Assembly (NCBI GenBank): GCA_904502095.1
Contig: CAJGDG010000010.1
Coordinates: 1 to 41,340, forward strand
Direction: 5' to 3'
Length of the DNA stretch: 41,340 nucleotides
Origin: an uncultured Alphaproteobacteria bacterium
Lineage (GTDB): Bacteria; Pseudomonadota; Alphaproteobacteria; Rs-D84
Of the stretch, positions 24,803 to 32,482 are shown one piece after another. Each line of letters opens with the position of its first letter. Within the stretch, counting starts at the first letter, position 1. Position numbers and translations under genes: made by a program. Below the pieces are notes generated by a model that was not told the DNA's origin, did not search any database, and worked only from the letters and a program-made list of their open reading frames with translations.

Positions 24803-25391
24803 CGCGGTATATCGTGTCATACGCATGCGGCGTACCGATATAAATCATCGTGCCAGACGGCGATAAAATAAAGTCCAATTCGCGCAACCTTTCGCGCAGG
24901 TTTTCCCTTTTTTGTGCGGTGTTTGCTGTATTTGGCACTTCGACATCGTCGCATATTATTAAATCGGCACGCATACCTGTTATGTTTCCATACACACCCT
25001 GACATATAACAGACGGTTCGCGTATCCCAATTGGGCGTTTAATTGTTATACGCCCTGAGGCCCATTCTTTTTTGTTTTCTGGTATCATATCTGCGCAAAA
25101 GGGATGATTTTCCAATATATGTTTGATGTGCGACACCATACGCGATGCTAATACACTTTCTGCAGACAATATCAAAATTCTGGTCTCGGGGCGCAAATAT
25201 AAAACGCACGCAGCAAAAATTCCCAGTACCGTTGATTTGCCAGAGTGACGAAACGCCATCAGTAATCCACGATGCGGGGGCGCCCCCCACGCATCAACCA
25301 AGAATCGCATAATTTCCCGATGATGTGCCGGTGTTTTAAAACCTAAAATCCGATTCCATTCATCTAAAAATTTATAAAATTCCGTCAGCAT
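24792..25391 (-). CDS. Terminase large subunit, N-terminal ATPase half (split gene)
   Basis: A 199-aa protein with Walker A RHSGKST (residues 48-54), the SAESVLASRMVSHIK region, Walker B LIICDD (144-149) and the coupling motif IGTPHAYDTIY (184-194). After DTIY the frame runs four residues into the inserted block (RVSS) and stops. The ATPase domain is complete as far as this motif. The nuclease half is 3.4 kb away at 20615-21478. An intact DNA-packaging motor would need the two chains to associate. It follows the 115-aa core-like gene by 8 bp. Confidence 0.9.
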   Translation of the reverse strand: MLTEFYKFLDEWNRILGFKTPAHHREIMRFLVDAWGAPPHRGLLMAFRHSGKSTVLGIFAACVLYLRPETRILILSAESVLASRMVSHIKHILENHPFCADMIPENKKEWASGRITIKRPIGIREPSVICQGVYGNITGMRADLIICDDVEVPNTANTAQKRENLRERLRELDFILSPSGTMIYIGTPHAYDTIYRVSS

Positions 25392-25399
25392 AATTTTTC

Positions 25400-25747
25400 T
25401 TAACCGACCAATTCATCAAATTTGCCCAATAATGTTTTCAACAAATTTGGTTTCGCGGCCTTGGTTTTTTTCAACTTTGATAAATTACTTTGACGCTTGG
25501 TATCATATGGCTCAGCAGTTTCTGATTGCAAACGCTTTAATACTGCGTCTGTGGTTATATTATTCCCAGACACACCGGCGGCGCCATACTTTGCGCGTTG
25601 AGATGCCAAGACTTTTTTAACCAGGTTTGTTTTTTCTGCTTCATCTGTTGCCATTTGCGCTAATATTTCTTTACGCTGTGACTTGGCAGATTTTTTTGCG
25701 TCTTTATAGTCTAAGATGTCTGTGACATCTGATACAAGTTGTCCCAT
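25400..25747 (-). CDS. Small phage virion-associated protein
   Basis: A 115-aa, Lys/Ala-rich helical protein. The central motif RAKYGAAGVSGNNITTDAVL is like the R-x-x-YGASGV segment seen in small internal or core proteins encoded between tail-tube and terminase genes in podoviruses. No precise family name can be given. ATCCT-type ribosome sites (AAGGAT on the coding strand) precede the ATG. A role in the virion core or ejection apparatus is an inference from position and motif. Confidence 0.65.
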   Translation of the reverse strand: MGQLVSDVTDILDYKDAKKSAKSQRKEILAQMATDEAEKTNLVKKVLASQRAKYGAAGVSGNNITTDAVLKRLQSETAEPYDTKRQSNLSKLKKTKAAKPNLLKTLLGKFDELVG

Positions 25748-25766
25748 TTTTTATCCTTTTTTTTAT

Positions 25767-27482
25767 TTAAACTGAATAAGTCCCAGAAATCGACACCGAT
25801 AAAACAGTTGCGGGCAATGCGTCTGCGCTATGTATTGTCCAAGTTGGGGTGGCTGTATTATAAATGCTGCCCAACAGGTTAACAGATACATCACCTGTAA
25901 AACCGGGGTTGTTGTTGGAGAATATTTCGTTTGGTAATTTTATGTAATTTTGGTTTATTGATATCGATTTAGTGTTTAAAACACGAGCAAATATCTTGCG
26001 TACTTTTAATCTGCGCAGATTGTGTCCTGATGCGCGTAACGGTATACCAGATGCACAAAAAGAAAATCCATAGTCGTCGCAATCTTTCATTGAAGCCGCA
26101 TCAAAGCATTCTAAAAAGTATTTATCACCGCGATGAACAACAACATAAGTTTTTTCATCACTGACCGCCACAGATAAAAACTCGCCATCTGTTTCATATG
26201 TTCCCCACGCAGATACCCCAGACGCAGAATTATGATTTAAAACAGCCATTTTACCGTCTGCCAACACAACATATAATCGGCGCAAAATTTTATTATACGC
26301 CATATCTGTGGGCTGGGTTATCAAATGCTTTGATAACGCACACAAATCGTTCGCGTTATAATGTTCGCCTATTTCATCCAGACATAATTCACGAACATCG
26401 CGTCCATCGCCGGAAACAAAGACCGTAGCACCCTCTATCTTTTGCGCTGGCAAATACTTTGCCATATAAGAACCAACGGCTGTATGCTGCTTTATTTCCA
26501 TCGCAGATGGTGTTAATGGCGCATTGGCAATTGTCCATTCGCCTGAATTTGTTAATATTTGTAATGTATCGCCGCTGACAATTGTATGAATTTGTTGACG
26601 CTCTTTGGACAGCAACGAAACAAAGATTGCTTCGTCATCTAATCCAGAACCCGCATCAAAATTTGTATGCTGGCCAACGCGCGACATCCAAACACCACCA
26701 GGCCAACTGCGCGTACCACCAAAGACTAATCGGTCTTGGTGAAAAGCAATACTGCACGGCCAACCACGATAATTACCAAATGCAGATTCATACCAATCGG
26801 CAACAGGTTCATCAGGTCGCTGAAACACCGCATTCGCATAGGCAATAATTTGCGTAGGACTGATATATTCTACTATCTGCCATTGCAGATTTAGTAATTG
26901 CAACCGGCTGTTAACATGTGCTGCGTCCCAGAAATTTTTATTGGTTGTAAATGTTGCATAATTTGCACCACGGTCACTGGGCCCCAGACTTATCGTCACG
27001 CCAAGCGCATCGTCAAATTTTACAAACGGTTCTTTTTTGGTCAAATCTGCGCCATTTACAAAAAACGCAAAATCTGAAATTTTAAATATGCCGTTTTCTT
27101 TTTTTATAACATACGGTTTATAATCAGGATGCACAAATATCATGGTACCAAAGCGATTGGCACATTGAATTTTATCTATAGCTTCATACGGCCACGCAGT
27201 TATTATATCTTGGATTTTTACACCATTTTGATATATATATAAACGATAATTTGTCAGCGCAATAACATATTCTTCATTTTCTGCAACAGAAAATGGCATC
27301 AAACGCGCTGCCCCCTTTAAAGAATCAACATACCGCAACCCGTTGCGCCGCGATAAACCGCCGCCAGACATCACATCCATATTAACCAAACGCGACAAGC
27401 CATTTATATTATCATTTGCATAAAATTCTGGTAAAATTTCACCGTCTGCAAATGATGTTTGTGTTTTTATAAAATCACTCAT
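25767..27482 (-). CDS. Tail tubular protein B (T7 gp12-like nozzle)
   Basis: A 571-aa protein from the ATG at 27482 (MSDFIKTQTSFADGE). The opening pattern is typical of podovirus tail nozzle proteins: TSF..GEI.P.FYA, L.NMDVMSGGGLSRRNGLRYV, RLMPFSVAENEEYVIALT, YIYQNG. A later block (RLVFGGTRSWPGGVWMSRVGQHTNFDAG) also fits. It forms the lower part of the short tail tube. Upstream in-frame codons to 27515 lack a ribosome site; AAAGGG precedes 27482. Confidence 0.88.
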   Translation of the reverse strand: MSDFIKTQTSFADGEILPEFYANDNINGLSRLVNMDVMSGGGLSRRNGLRYVDSLKGAARLMPFSVAENEEYVIALTNYRLYIYQNGVKIQDIITAWPYEAIDKIQCANRFGTMIFVHPDYKPYVIKKENGIFKISDFAFFVNGADLTKKEPFVKFDDALGVTISLGPSDRGANYATFTTNKNFWDAAHVNSRLQLLNLQWQIVEYISPTQIIAYANAVFQRPDEPVADWYESAFGNYRGWPCSIAFHQDRLVFGGTRSWPGGVWMSRVGQHTNFDAGSGLDDEAIFVSLLSKERQQIHTIVSGDTLQILTNSGEWTIANAPLTPSAMEIKQHTAVGSYMAKYLPAQKIEGATVFVSGDGRDVRELCLDEIGEHYNANDLCALSKHLITQPTDMAYNKILRRLYVVLADGKMAVLNHNSASGVSAWGTYETDGEFLSVAVSDEKTYVVVHRGDKYFLECFDAASMKDCDDYGFSFCASGIPLRASGHNLRRLKVRKIFARVLNTKSISINQNYIKLPNEIFSNNNPGFTGDVSVNLLGSIYNTATPTWTIHSADALPATVLSVSISGTYSV

Positions 27483-27498
27483 CTGTATACCCTTTGGA

Positions 27499-28017
27499 TT
27501 AAAAACGTGAATCAATTAACGAAAAGTTTGATATGTTGTTTGACATGTCTGTCGTGCTGTCCAGAAATTTTGCCGTTTGCAATTCTGTTTCGTACAGTGC
27601 GACCAGCATACGGAATATGTTTTGATTACCAGACAGGGGAATACAAAACTCCATTGCTAAACGAGTTGCCGCCATGGAAACAAAATATGCAGGGAAATTA
27701 TCAGAATCTGTTTTTACAATTGCCCAAACAGAAATTTTATTTTTATCTGATAAAATTTTATTTCCGACTATTTTTCCATCTGACTTAAAAATGCGTAAAA
27801 CATCTGATGGAATAACAAAATCACCATCAGTATTTTTAACTAATTCTATCTGTGCTGTTGCGAAACGCCATGGATGCATTGCCAGCAACGCGTTAATAAC
27901 AGAATCATACAATGTGCGTGCCAATTTTGCTGTGGCCGCGTCATCGGCAAATGACTGGATAGGCGCTTCTCCCAGTTTTAATAATGCCATTGAACACAAA
28001 TCTATTTTTGTAAGCAT
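27499..28017 (-). CDS. Tail tubular protein A (T7 gp11-like gatekeeper)
   Basis: A 172-aa protein with the family pattern MALLKLGEAPIQSFADD, LYDSVINALLAMHPWRFA, and VIPSDVLRIF, followed by an AATRLAMEF helix. It sits between the portal and the nozzle protein in assembled tails. AAAAGGAC precedes the ATG. It is encoded directly before the nozzle gene, the classic gp11-gp12 order. Confidence 0.88.
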   Translation of the reverse strand: MLTKIDLCSMALLKLGEAPIQSFADDAATAKLARTLYDSVINALLAMHPWRFATAQIELVKNTDGDFVIPSDVLRIFKSDGKIVGNKILSDKNKISVWAIVKTDSDNFPAYFVSMAATRLAMEFCIPLSGNQNIFRMLVALYETELQTAKFLDSTTDMSNNISNFSLIDSRF

Positions 28018-28040
28018 AATCTGTCCTTTTGTTTAAAAAT

Positions 28041-28062
28041 AGACCGGCATAATTGCCGGTCT
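28041..28062 (-). terminator. Terminator between the head and tail genes
   Basis: Perfect 9-bp arms AGACCGGCA/TGCCGGTCT with a 4-nt loop, followed on the minus strand by ATTTTTA. It separates the capsid/small head protein pair from the tail genes, where T7-like phages also carry a terminator. Confidence 0.75.
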
Positions 28063-28086
28063 GTGAAATATTGATTTAAAAATATA

Positions 28087-28317
28087 TTATGCCAACGCAA
28101 CCGTTGTCACATTTAATTCTGTGACATTAATTTTTTTGATCGCAGTATTGTCAGACGCATTAATAATGATAACATCGCCAATATTCATCAATGTTTTTAC
28201 ATTATTAAAGTACCCATTAGCCGCAATTGTTGCCAATGTTTCATCTGCGCTGTAATGCCACAATGTAAATCCGTTTGCATACGCAATAACAGACAAATTT
28301 TTATTCTGAAATGCCAT
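28087..28317 (-). CDS. Small phage head protein (probable decoration or head-completion protein)
   Basis: A 76-aa protein. NKNLSVIAYANGFTLWHYSADE and GYFNNVKTLMNIGDVIII form a pattern common to small proteins encoded just after the capsid gene in podoviruses of proteobacteria. It is beta-rich, with no cysteine. Its exact role is unknown. AAAGGAAAC precedes the ATG. Confidence 0.75.
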   Translation of the reverse strand: MAFQNKNLSVIAYANGFTLWHYSADETLATIAANGYFNNVKTLMNIGDVIIINASDNTAIKKINVTELNVTTVALA

Positions 28318-28364
28318 AATGTTTCCTTTTTTATTTAAGTTGAATTTAATATTGTGTTTTTATC

Positions 28365-29192
28365 TTAGGCAGATGCTGCATCAGAACATTTAACGCGAAC
28401 AATGCCTTCTGCATCAATCAAGACTGCGCCCTGAGACATGCTGTTGCTGACAAAGTGTGCAGCACGTTCACCATGCCAAGAAATATCTGTTTTAACTTCT
28501 TGACCGCATGCGTGACCAATGCTGGATGCATGATAAATAAAGCAATCGCGGTTTTCTGCGCTAACTGGCAAACCATTGTACAGAACCCATGTAATACCCA
28601 ACCATTTGCGAGCTTCGAAACCATTTACTAATGGGGTTGCATCGCCAACATAGTCAGCGGATACAAATTCATCCATTGATAACAGTTCATTCCACTGGTG
28701 AACCCCAACGACTGCGAATCTACGTCCATCATCTGGAACATCGTTTGTATTCAGAACTTCAACCGCAGACAAAATCAAATCTTTGGTCAAACCTGTTGAA
28801 TAATCGCCAACGGTTGCTGTTGCTGTATTCATTGCAGAAACAATCAATTCGTCTGTTTTGCGACCTAATGCATACGCACCAGCAGACGCAACAACACGAC
28901 GTTCATCAATATTAGTTTTTAATTCATCCAAAGAATCAATCCAGTCGCCTGCATAATAATCTTGCAACAAACATTCAACTGGTTCGTGATTCAAATTCAT
29001 CACAGGAACAATCCCATGACGCGATTTTGTGCTGGCTATGCCACGACCAACTTTTTGAAATGTTGTCGACGCGCCAATAACACCTGATTTACTGCGAACT
29101 GTTGAACGCAGTTTTGTGCCCATTTGCTGATATGCCAAATGAACATCTGCTTCGAATTGTTTTACGAAAACATTATCTATGGAAATAGACAT
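28365..29192 (-). CDS. Major capsid protein
   Basis: A 275-aa protein. Blocks recognisable in podovirus capsids are FVKQFEADVHLAYQQMGTKLR, TVRSKSGVIGASTTFQKVG, DWIDSLDELKTNIDERR and DGRRFAVVGVHQWNELLSM. The C-terminal HFVSNSMSQGAVLIDAEGIVRVKC also fits. The length suits an HK97-fold capsid without a large extra domain. AAAAGGATT precedes the ATG. Three tandem terminators lie upstream, so it needs a promoter of its own in 29193-29330, where I cannot fix one with confidence. Confidence 0.9.
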   Translation of the reverse strand: MSISIDNVFVKQFEADVHLAYQQMGTKLRSTVRSKSGVIGASTTFQKVGRGIASTKSRHGIVPVMNLNHEPVECLLQDYYAGDWIDSLDELKTNIDERRVVASAGAYALGRKTDELIVSAMNTATATVGDYSTGLTKDLILSAVEVLNTNDVPDDGRRFAVVGVHQWNELLSMDEFVSADYVGDATPLVNGFEARKWLGITWVLYNGLPVSAENRDCFIYHASSIGHACGQEVKTDISWHGERAAHFVSNSMSQGAVLIDAEGIVRVKCSDAASA

Positions 29193-29329
29193 AATTTAAA
29201 ATCCTTTTGTTAAACATTGAACGACTGTGCGAAATTTATCACACACAATTTTTTGCGTTTTGGTTATGCAAAAATGCGCCAGAAACCAAAAAGTAATTTG
29301 GGTCTGCAACAAATGCAGATTGTCCATAA

Positions 29330-29436
29330 AAAAATATCAACCAGACTGTGCACAATATCTGGTTGATGCTTTTAAAAAAACAGTCTGTGAAAAAATCACA
29401 GACTGTTAAGACATAAAAAGCCCTATAATCACAGGG
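29330..29436 (-). terminator. Three tandem terminators after the H1-like gene
   Basis: In minus-strand order. First, CCCT/AGGG hairpin then CTTTTT (29436-29415). Second, 11-bp arms ACAGTCTGTGA/TCACAGACTGT then T7 (29406-29374). Third, 10-bp arms ATCAACCAGA/TCTGGTTGAT then ATTTTTTT (29367-29330). They isolate the H1-like gene from the capsid gene. Confidence 0.8.
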
Positions 29437-29442
29437 ATTTTA

Positions 29443-29796
29443 TTATTTTTTCTTTGCGCATGCTTTTTTTGCACATGGCTTTTTTGCACATGGCTTTTTT
29501 GCAACTGCTTTTTTTGCAACTGGTTTTTTAACAGCTACTTTTTTTGCTGCTGGTTTTGCAGCTACTTTTTTTGCAGCTGGTTTTGCAGCTACTTTTTTTG
29601 CAGCTGGTTTTTTTGCAGCTACTTTTTTTACTGCTGGTTTTTTTGCAGCTACTTTTTTTACAGCTGGTTTTGCAGTTGGTTTTTTTGCAGCTACTTTCTT
29701 TGCTGCTGGTTTTGCTGCTGCTTTCTTTGCAGCTGGTTTTGCAGCTGGTTTCGCAGCTGGTTTTGCTGCTGCTTTTTTCTTAAACAAGAATGCCAT
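29443..29796 (-). CDS. Histone H1-like Lys/Ala/Pro-rich DNA-binding protein
   Basis: A 117-aa protein from the ATG at 29796, which has AAAGGAGAG. After MAFLFKKK the whole chain is tandem PAAKK, VAAKK and PAVKK repeats, ending in CAKKPCAKKACAKKK with three cysteines. It is extremely basic and disordered, like eukaryotic H1 tails and bacterial H1-like proteins (Hc1/Hc2, AlgP types), which condense DNA. It lies between the scaffold and capsid genes but has its own operator-like inverted repeat (29826-29843) and three terminators. That is the layout of a phage 'moron'. A role in compacting packaged or host DNA is inference. Confidence 0.85.
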   Translation of the reverse strand: MAFLFKKKAAAKPAAKPAAKPAAKKAAAKPAAKKVAAKKPTAKPAVKKVAAKKPAVKKVAAKKPAAKKVAAKPAAKKVAAKPAAKKVAVKKPVAKKAVAKKPCAKKPCAKKACAKKK

Positions 29797-29825
29797 TCTT
29801 CTCTCCTTTACATTGTTTGAAGATA

Positions 29826-29843
29826 GAACAAATTTTTTTGTTC
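29826..29843. promoter_or_regulatory. Inverted repeat upstream of the H1-like gene
   Basis: GAACAAA and TTTGTTC arms around four Ts, about 30 bp before the H1-like start, downstream of an AT-rich ATATAAAAT stretch that could be the -10 box. Confidence 0.45.
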
Positions 29844-29902
29844 TTAATTTATATTTTATATTAAAGATATTTATTAGTAAAGAAGAAAGTGCAAAAATTT
29901 TT

Positions 29903-30559
29903 TTACGAATATAATTTTTTAAAACCATTTTCTATTTTTCTGATGTATTCTGCATCACCATCGCGCCAATATTTTGGGTCACGCATCATACGACGCAAAT
30001 CTGCATCAGATAAATTTTGTGTTTCATTTTTATCTGTTTTAACATCTGGTTCCATCGATTGCATCATCTTGTATACGCCTTGTATTCCCTGGGCTGTAGA
30101 GCATAGCACATCAAATGCATCGTGTGGCAAAAATCGTTTTCCAAACGCATCAATTGCACGCAATGCTTCGTTCATTTTTTCCGTGCCGCCAAAAAAATTT
30201 TTCAATTCATTTATTGCACATGTTTCATTTTGAACAGAAAATAAATCTGATATCATTGGTGATAAAAATTCATTTGCAATATCATAAATTTTTTCAACTT
30301 GTGTTTTAGTTAAACCAATTTCAAAAAATTTTTCGCGTAAATTTTCATCGTCATACAATTCGTTTACAGGATATTCAGATGAATTTTCTGGAACACCAAT
30401 TGCACGATTAAATTTTCGCTTTGTTTCTTCGTCTGAATTTTCAGTTGGCACTGTTATCATTGTTCCAATCTTTTTTTCTAGTTCTGTATAAGACTTGATT
30501 AAAGAATCAGAATTTAATGTGCCATCTTGATTTAAAAATTTTTCTGGTATGTTATCCAT
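29903..30559 (-). CDS. Phage scaffolding (capsid assembly) protein
   Basis: A 218-aa acidic, helical protein: MDNIPEKFLNQDGTLNSDSLIKSYTELEKKIG, then GVPENSSEYPV. The region DPKYWRDGDAEYIRKIENGFKKL near the C-terminus is characteristic of podovirus scaffold proteins (T7 gp9 type), whose C-terminal helices bind capsid. Its start overlaps the stop of the holin-like gene, and it precedes the capsid on the same strand apart from the H1-like insertion. Confidence 0.85.
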   Translation of the reverse strand: MDNIPEKFLNQDGTLNSDSLIKSYTELEKKIGTMITVPTENSDEETKRKFNRAIGVPENSSEYPVNELYDDENLREKFFEIGLTKTQVEKIYDIANEFLSPMISDLFSVQNETCAINELKNFFGGTEKMNEALRAIDAFGKRFLPHDAFDVLCSTAQGIQGVYKMMQSMEPDVKTDKNETQNLSDADLRRMMRDPKYWRDGDAEYIRKIENGFKKLYS

Positions 30560-30750
30560 TACTTTTCCTTTTTTGTTTCATTTGATTTACGAAGAAAATA
30601 AATTCCGCCAAGTGTAAAAACCGCTTGCAACATTGCAAACACATCTGTATCACCAACTAAATATGCTGCCAATGCAGATAAGATGCCTGTTGCAGAAATT
30701 ATGTATGTGCGATACCCAGACAGGTATCCACCTTTGATTACTCTTTTCAT
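30559..30750 (-). CDS. Small two-helix membrane protein, holin-like
   Basis: A 63-aa protein with a basic N-terminus (MKRVIKGGYLSGYRTY), two hydrophobic segments (about residues 17-35 and 39-54) and a charged tail (RKSNETKKEK). The size and topology match class II holins of phages. It lies beside the hydrolase-like gene, which supports a lysis role. Homology to a named holin family is not certain. Confidence 0.65.
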   Translation of the reverse strand: MKRVIKGGYLSGYRTYIISATGILSALAAYLVGDTDVFAMLQAVFTLGGIYFLRKSNETKKEK

Positions 30751-30761
30751 ATCAAATCCTG

Positions 30762-31151
30762 TTATAGGTAAAACAGCAGCCCATCAACATCTGCGATATA
30801 GCCGCGTGCAACAGCCCAATCAGGCATACTGTCTGCGAAATGAAATCTGGTCGCGCCAAATACACTGTCGGGCAATCCCCCACTTAACATACGTGCAGCC
30901 ACACGCACACACATTTGAAATGCGCGATTATTTGCTTTGACATATGCAGTGTCTGTCAGTTCGAACAATGTGTTGTCCTTGATGATGTCTGATATACTCC
31001 TGCCTGTTTTATCAGATATGTTTTTTATCATGGAAGTCATCGCTTCGACTGCGCTTAATGACGATGCGCGGGTTTGAGAATATACAGTTCGTGCAACCTG
31101 ATACGCCAATGTCGTATCCAGATCTGTGTTTTTTATCAATGTCAGTTGCAT
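30762..31151 (-). CDS. Phage cell-wall-hydrolase-like protein
   Basis: 129 aa from the ATG at 31151 (MQLTLIKNTD). The pattern VARTVYSQTRASSLSAVEAMTSMIKN resembles small hydrolases of the SleB type encoded in alphaproteobacterial prophage clusters. NRAFQMCVRVAARMLSGGLPD and GATRFHFADSMPDWAVARGYI fit the same group. The catalytic Glu expected after the first segment is not obvious (YSQTR here against YAET in relatives), so activity may be lost or altered. It is the first gene of the cassette operon. Confidence 0.65.
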   Translation of the reverse strand: MQLTLIKNTDLDTTLAYQVARTVYSQTRASSLSAVEAMTSMIKNISDKTGRSISDIIKDNTLFELTDTAYVKANNRAFQMCVRVAARMLSGGLPDSVFGATRFHFADSMPDWAVARGYIADVDGLLFYL

Positions 31152-31166
31152 ATTTTCGCCTTTATT

Positions 31167-31221
31167 AAAAAAAGCCCCATGCAAAATGCATAGGGCATAA
31201 AAAAACCACACTTGTGTGTGG
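31167..31221 (-). terminator. Two tandem terminators in the leader of the phage cassette
   Basis: CCACAC/GTGTGG hairpin then T7 (31221-31199), followed by GCCC.ATGCA/TGCAT.GGGC then T7 (31196-31167). Both act on minus-strand transcripts. They end birA transcription but also lie between the cassette promoter (31277-31249) and its first gene. Confidence 0.8.
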
Positions 31222-31248
31222 ATAGAATTTGTGCTGTTTATGTATTAC

Positions 31249-31277
31249 ATGTTATCATATTTTGACTAAAAAGTCAA
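31249..31277 (-). promoter_or_regulatory. Promoter with overlapping inverted repeat driving the phage cassette
   Basis: On the minus strand TTGACT (31277-31272), 17 bp and TAACAT (31254-31249). The inverted repeat TTGACT-4-AGTCAA (31262-31277) overlaps the -35 box and could be an operator. Confidence 0.6.
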
Positions 31278-31312
31278 GCACTTATTTTCAAACCACTGGA
31301 TTTTTGGGACTT

Positions 31313-31993
31313 TTATACACTTACTTCGTCGCCATAAACCAACAAATATCGCGAATCACGACGCAAAACTAATGCGCCATTTTCATTAATACCAATCAAT
31401 TCTGCAATTTCACCCTGATATTTAACAGGCTTGTTTAAACACGCCGCCAGTTCAGTCCAGCGCGCGCGCACCGCGCGAAAATCCGCTTTGCGCCAACGGT
31501 CAACATTACGCATTAACCTGCTTAACAATTCGTTCATTGGAATTTCAGAATAATTATCCAGTTTTGTGGTTTTGTATCTGTCAACTGTCGGATTTGAATT
31601 TACATTTATTCCAATTCCCACAACAACAAAACGGCCAGTATATTCAATTAAAATACCTGCAATCTTTTTATTATCGACCAATATATCATTAGGCCACTTG
31701 ATTGTTGGACGCACACCAAAAGAAGCAATTGTTTCTGATACAGCAACAGCAATCGCATACGCCAAGCGCGAATCACGCTCAGGCGAATCAAAAATAAAAC
31801 TGACATACAAATTACCGTGGTGCGAAACCCAATTTCTGCGATAGCGGCCACGCCCCGCAGATTGTGCAGCAGCCAAGACTGCTGTTTTATCTGTTGCACG
31901 CCCTGCATTTATCAGCTCATGCGCATAGTCTTGGGTGCTTGGGATTTTGTCAAAAGAAATCAGTTTATAATTTGCCAATTGTGTACACCCCAT
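31313..31993 (-). CDS. birA: Biotin--[acetyl-CoA-carboxylase] ligase
   Basis: Activates biotin with ATP and attaches it to the biotin carboxyl carrier protein. The 226-aa protein has GRGRYRRNW (residues 47-55, biotinoyl-AMP loop), KWPNDILVDNKKIAGILIE (99-117) and a small C-terminal SH3-like domain (KPVKYQGEIAELIGINENGAL). It lacks the N-terminal HTH of E. coli BirA, so it is a non-repressor type. Its start lies inside the 3' end of the winged-helix gene upstream (29-bp overlap). Confidence 0.95.
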   Translation of the reverse strand: MGCTQLANYKLISFDKIPSTQDYAHELINAGRATDKTAVLAAAQSAGRGRYRRNWVSHHGNLYVSFIFDSPERDSRLAYAIAVAVSETIASFGVRPTIKWPNDILVDNKKIAGILIEYTGRFVVVGIGINVNSNPTVDRYKTTKLDNYSEIPMNELLSRLMRNVDRWRKADFRAVRARWTELAACLNKPVKYQGEIAELIGINENGALVLRRDSRYLLVYGDEVSV

Positions 31994-32384
31994 TGTTATT
32001 TTGAATTAGATCGTGACCGTATGTACGACGCAACTGATATATAGCGGTATCAACAGTATGCGTTGAAACATCGGGCGCATAACCCAACGCCTGCTTTAAA
32101 TCGAGAGCCGTCATCCCGCCAGATTTATATAAACATGCAATTATTTGTGATTGCAAACGCGGCAAAACAACTTTTTCCCCAAGGACATCCGCAATTATAT
32201 GCGTATTGTCCGACGCTTTTAATATCAAAGATTTTAATTCAATAGGAGTCAACGCATCCGCAATTCCCAATTCATCAAAATTTACATCTGCCACCGACGG
32301 TGCGCTTAAAACAGTTGCGCCCAAATCACCCAGTATTTGTCGCCATACAGAATCAGCAGTATAAATGCGAATACCCGATAACAT
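31965..32384 (-). CDS. Winged-helix (OmpR/PhoB-type) DNA-binding protein
   Basis: A 139-aa protein. The C-terminal part has the response-regulator effector pattern: LPRLQSQIIACLYKSGG, VSTHTVDTAIYQLRRTYGHDLIQNNNGVYTIG. The N-terminal about 70 residues (IYTADSVWRQILGDLGATVLSAPS) look like a shortened receiver-type fold without the phospho-acceptor Asp pattern. It is probably an orphan regulator that does not take part in a phosphorelay. It overlaps birA; the functional link, if any, is unknown. Confidence 0.75.
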   Translation of the reverse strand: MLSGIRIYTADSVWRQILGDLGATVLSAPSVADVNFDELGIADALTPIELKSLILKASDNTHIIADVLGEKVVLPRLQSQIIACLYKSGGMTALDLKQALGYAPDVSTHTVDTAIYQLRRTYGHDLIQNNNGVYTIGKL

Positions 32385-32422
32385 ATTTTACAGGTTAACG
32401 AATAGGAATCAATTTGTCCAAC

Positions 32423-32457
32423 AAAAAAGCCACAACAATTTGTTTTATTGTGGCTTT
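32423..32457 (-). terminator. Terminator of the short HTH gene
   Basis: 10-bp arms AAAGCCACAA/TTGTGGCTTT with a T-run on the minus strand, directly after the stop at 32483. Confidence 0.85.
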
Positions 32458-32482
32458 ACAGGGGTTTAAAAGCACCGGGATT

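Larger units (their letters stand above)
21451..24807 (+). other. Inserted block (dnaB, double-HTH regulator, unknown gene) interrupting the terminase gene
   Basis: The left junction reads CATATA|CTATTG (21445-21456) and the right junction CGCGG|TATATCG (24803-24814). Removing the block and one TATA copy rejoins codons as ...HAYDTIY-EKNAFSTPFLSGYK..., a normal terminase sequence. TATA is present at both ends (21447-21450 and 24808-24811), consistent with a 4-bp target duplication or microhomology join. The three genes run opposite to the phage genes and fill the block: 26 bp before dnaB and 5 bp after the last stop. Confidence 0.85.
18898..31277 (-). mobile_element. Podovirus-like structural gene cassette (domesticated prophage or GTA-like remnant)
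   Basis: About 9 kb of minus-strand phage genes plus a 3.36-kb plus-strand insert. Read from 31.2 to 18.9 kb: hydrolase-like, holin-like, scaffold, H1-like, capsid, small head protein, tail tubes A and B, core-like protein, terminase, portal, Bbp19-like, coiled-coil membrane protein. No integrase, att repeats, polymerase, tail fibre or large internal virion protein is visible. The flanking genes at both ends are chromosomal. Confidence 0.8.

Noticed and set aside
29227..29409. 60-aa ORF with several cysteines between capsid and H1-like genes
   Set aside because: Its 3' half is made of two terminator hairpins, there is no ribosome site, and the Cys residues come from the hairpin sequences.
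29544..29783. 79-aa Leu-rich ORF on the + strand
   Set aside because: It is the antisense of the Lys/Ala-repeat H1-like gene; the low complexity is inherited from that gene.
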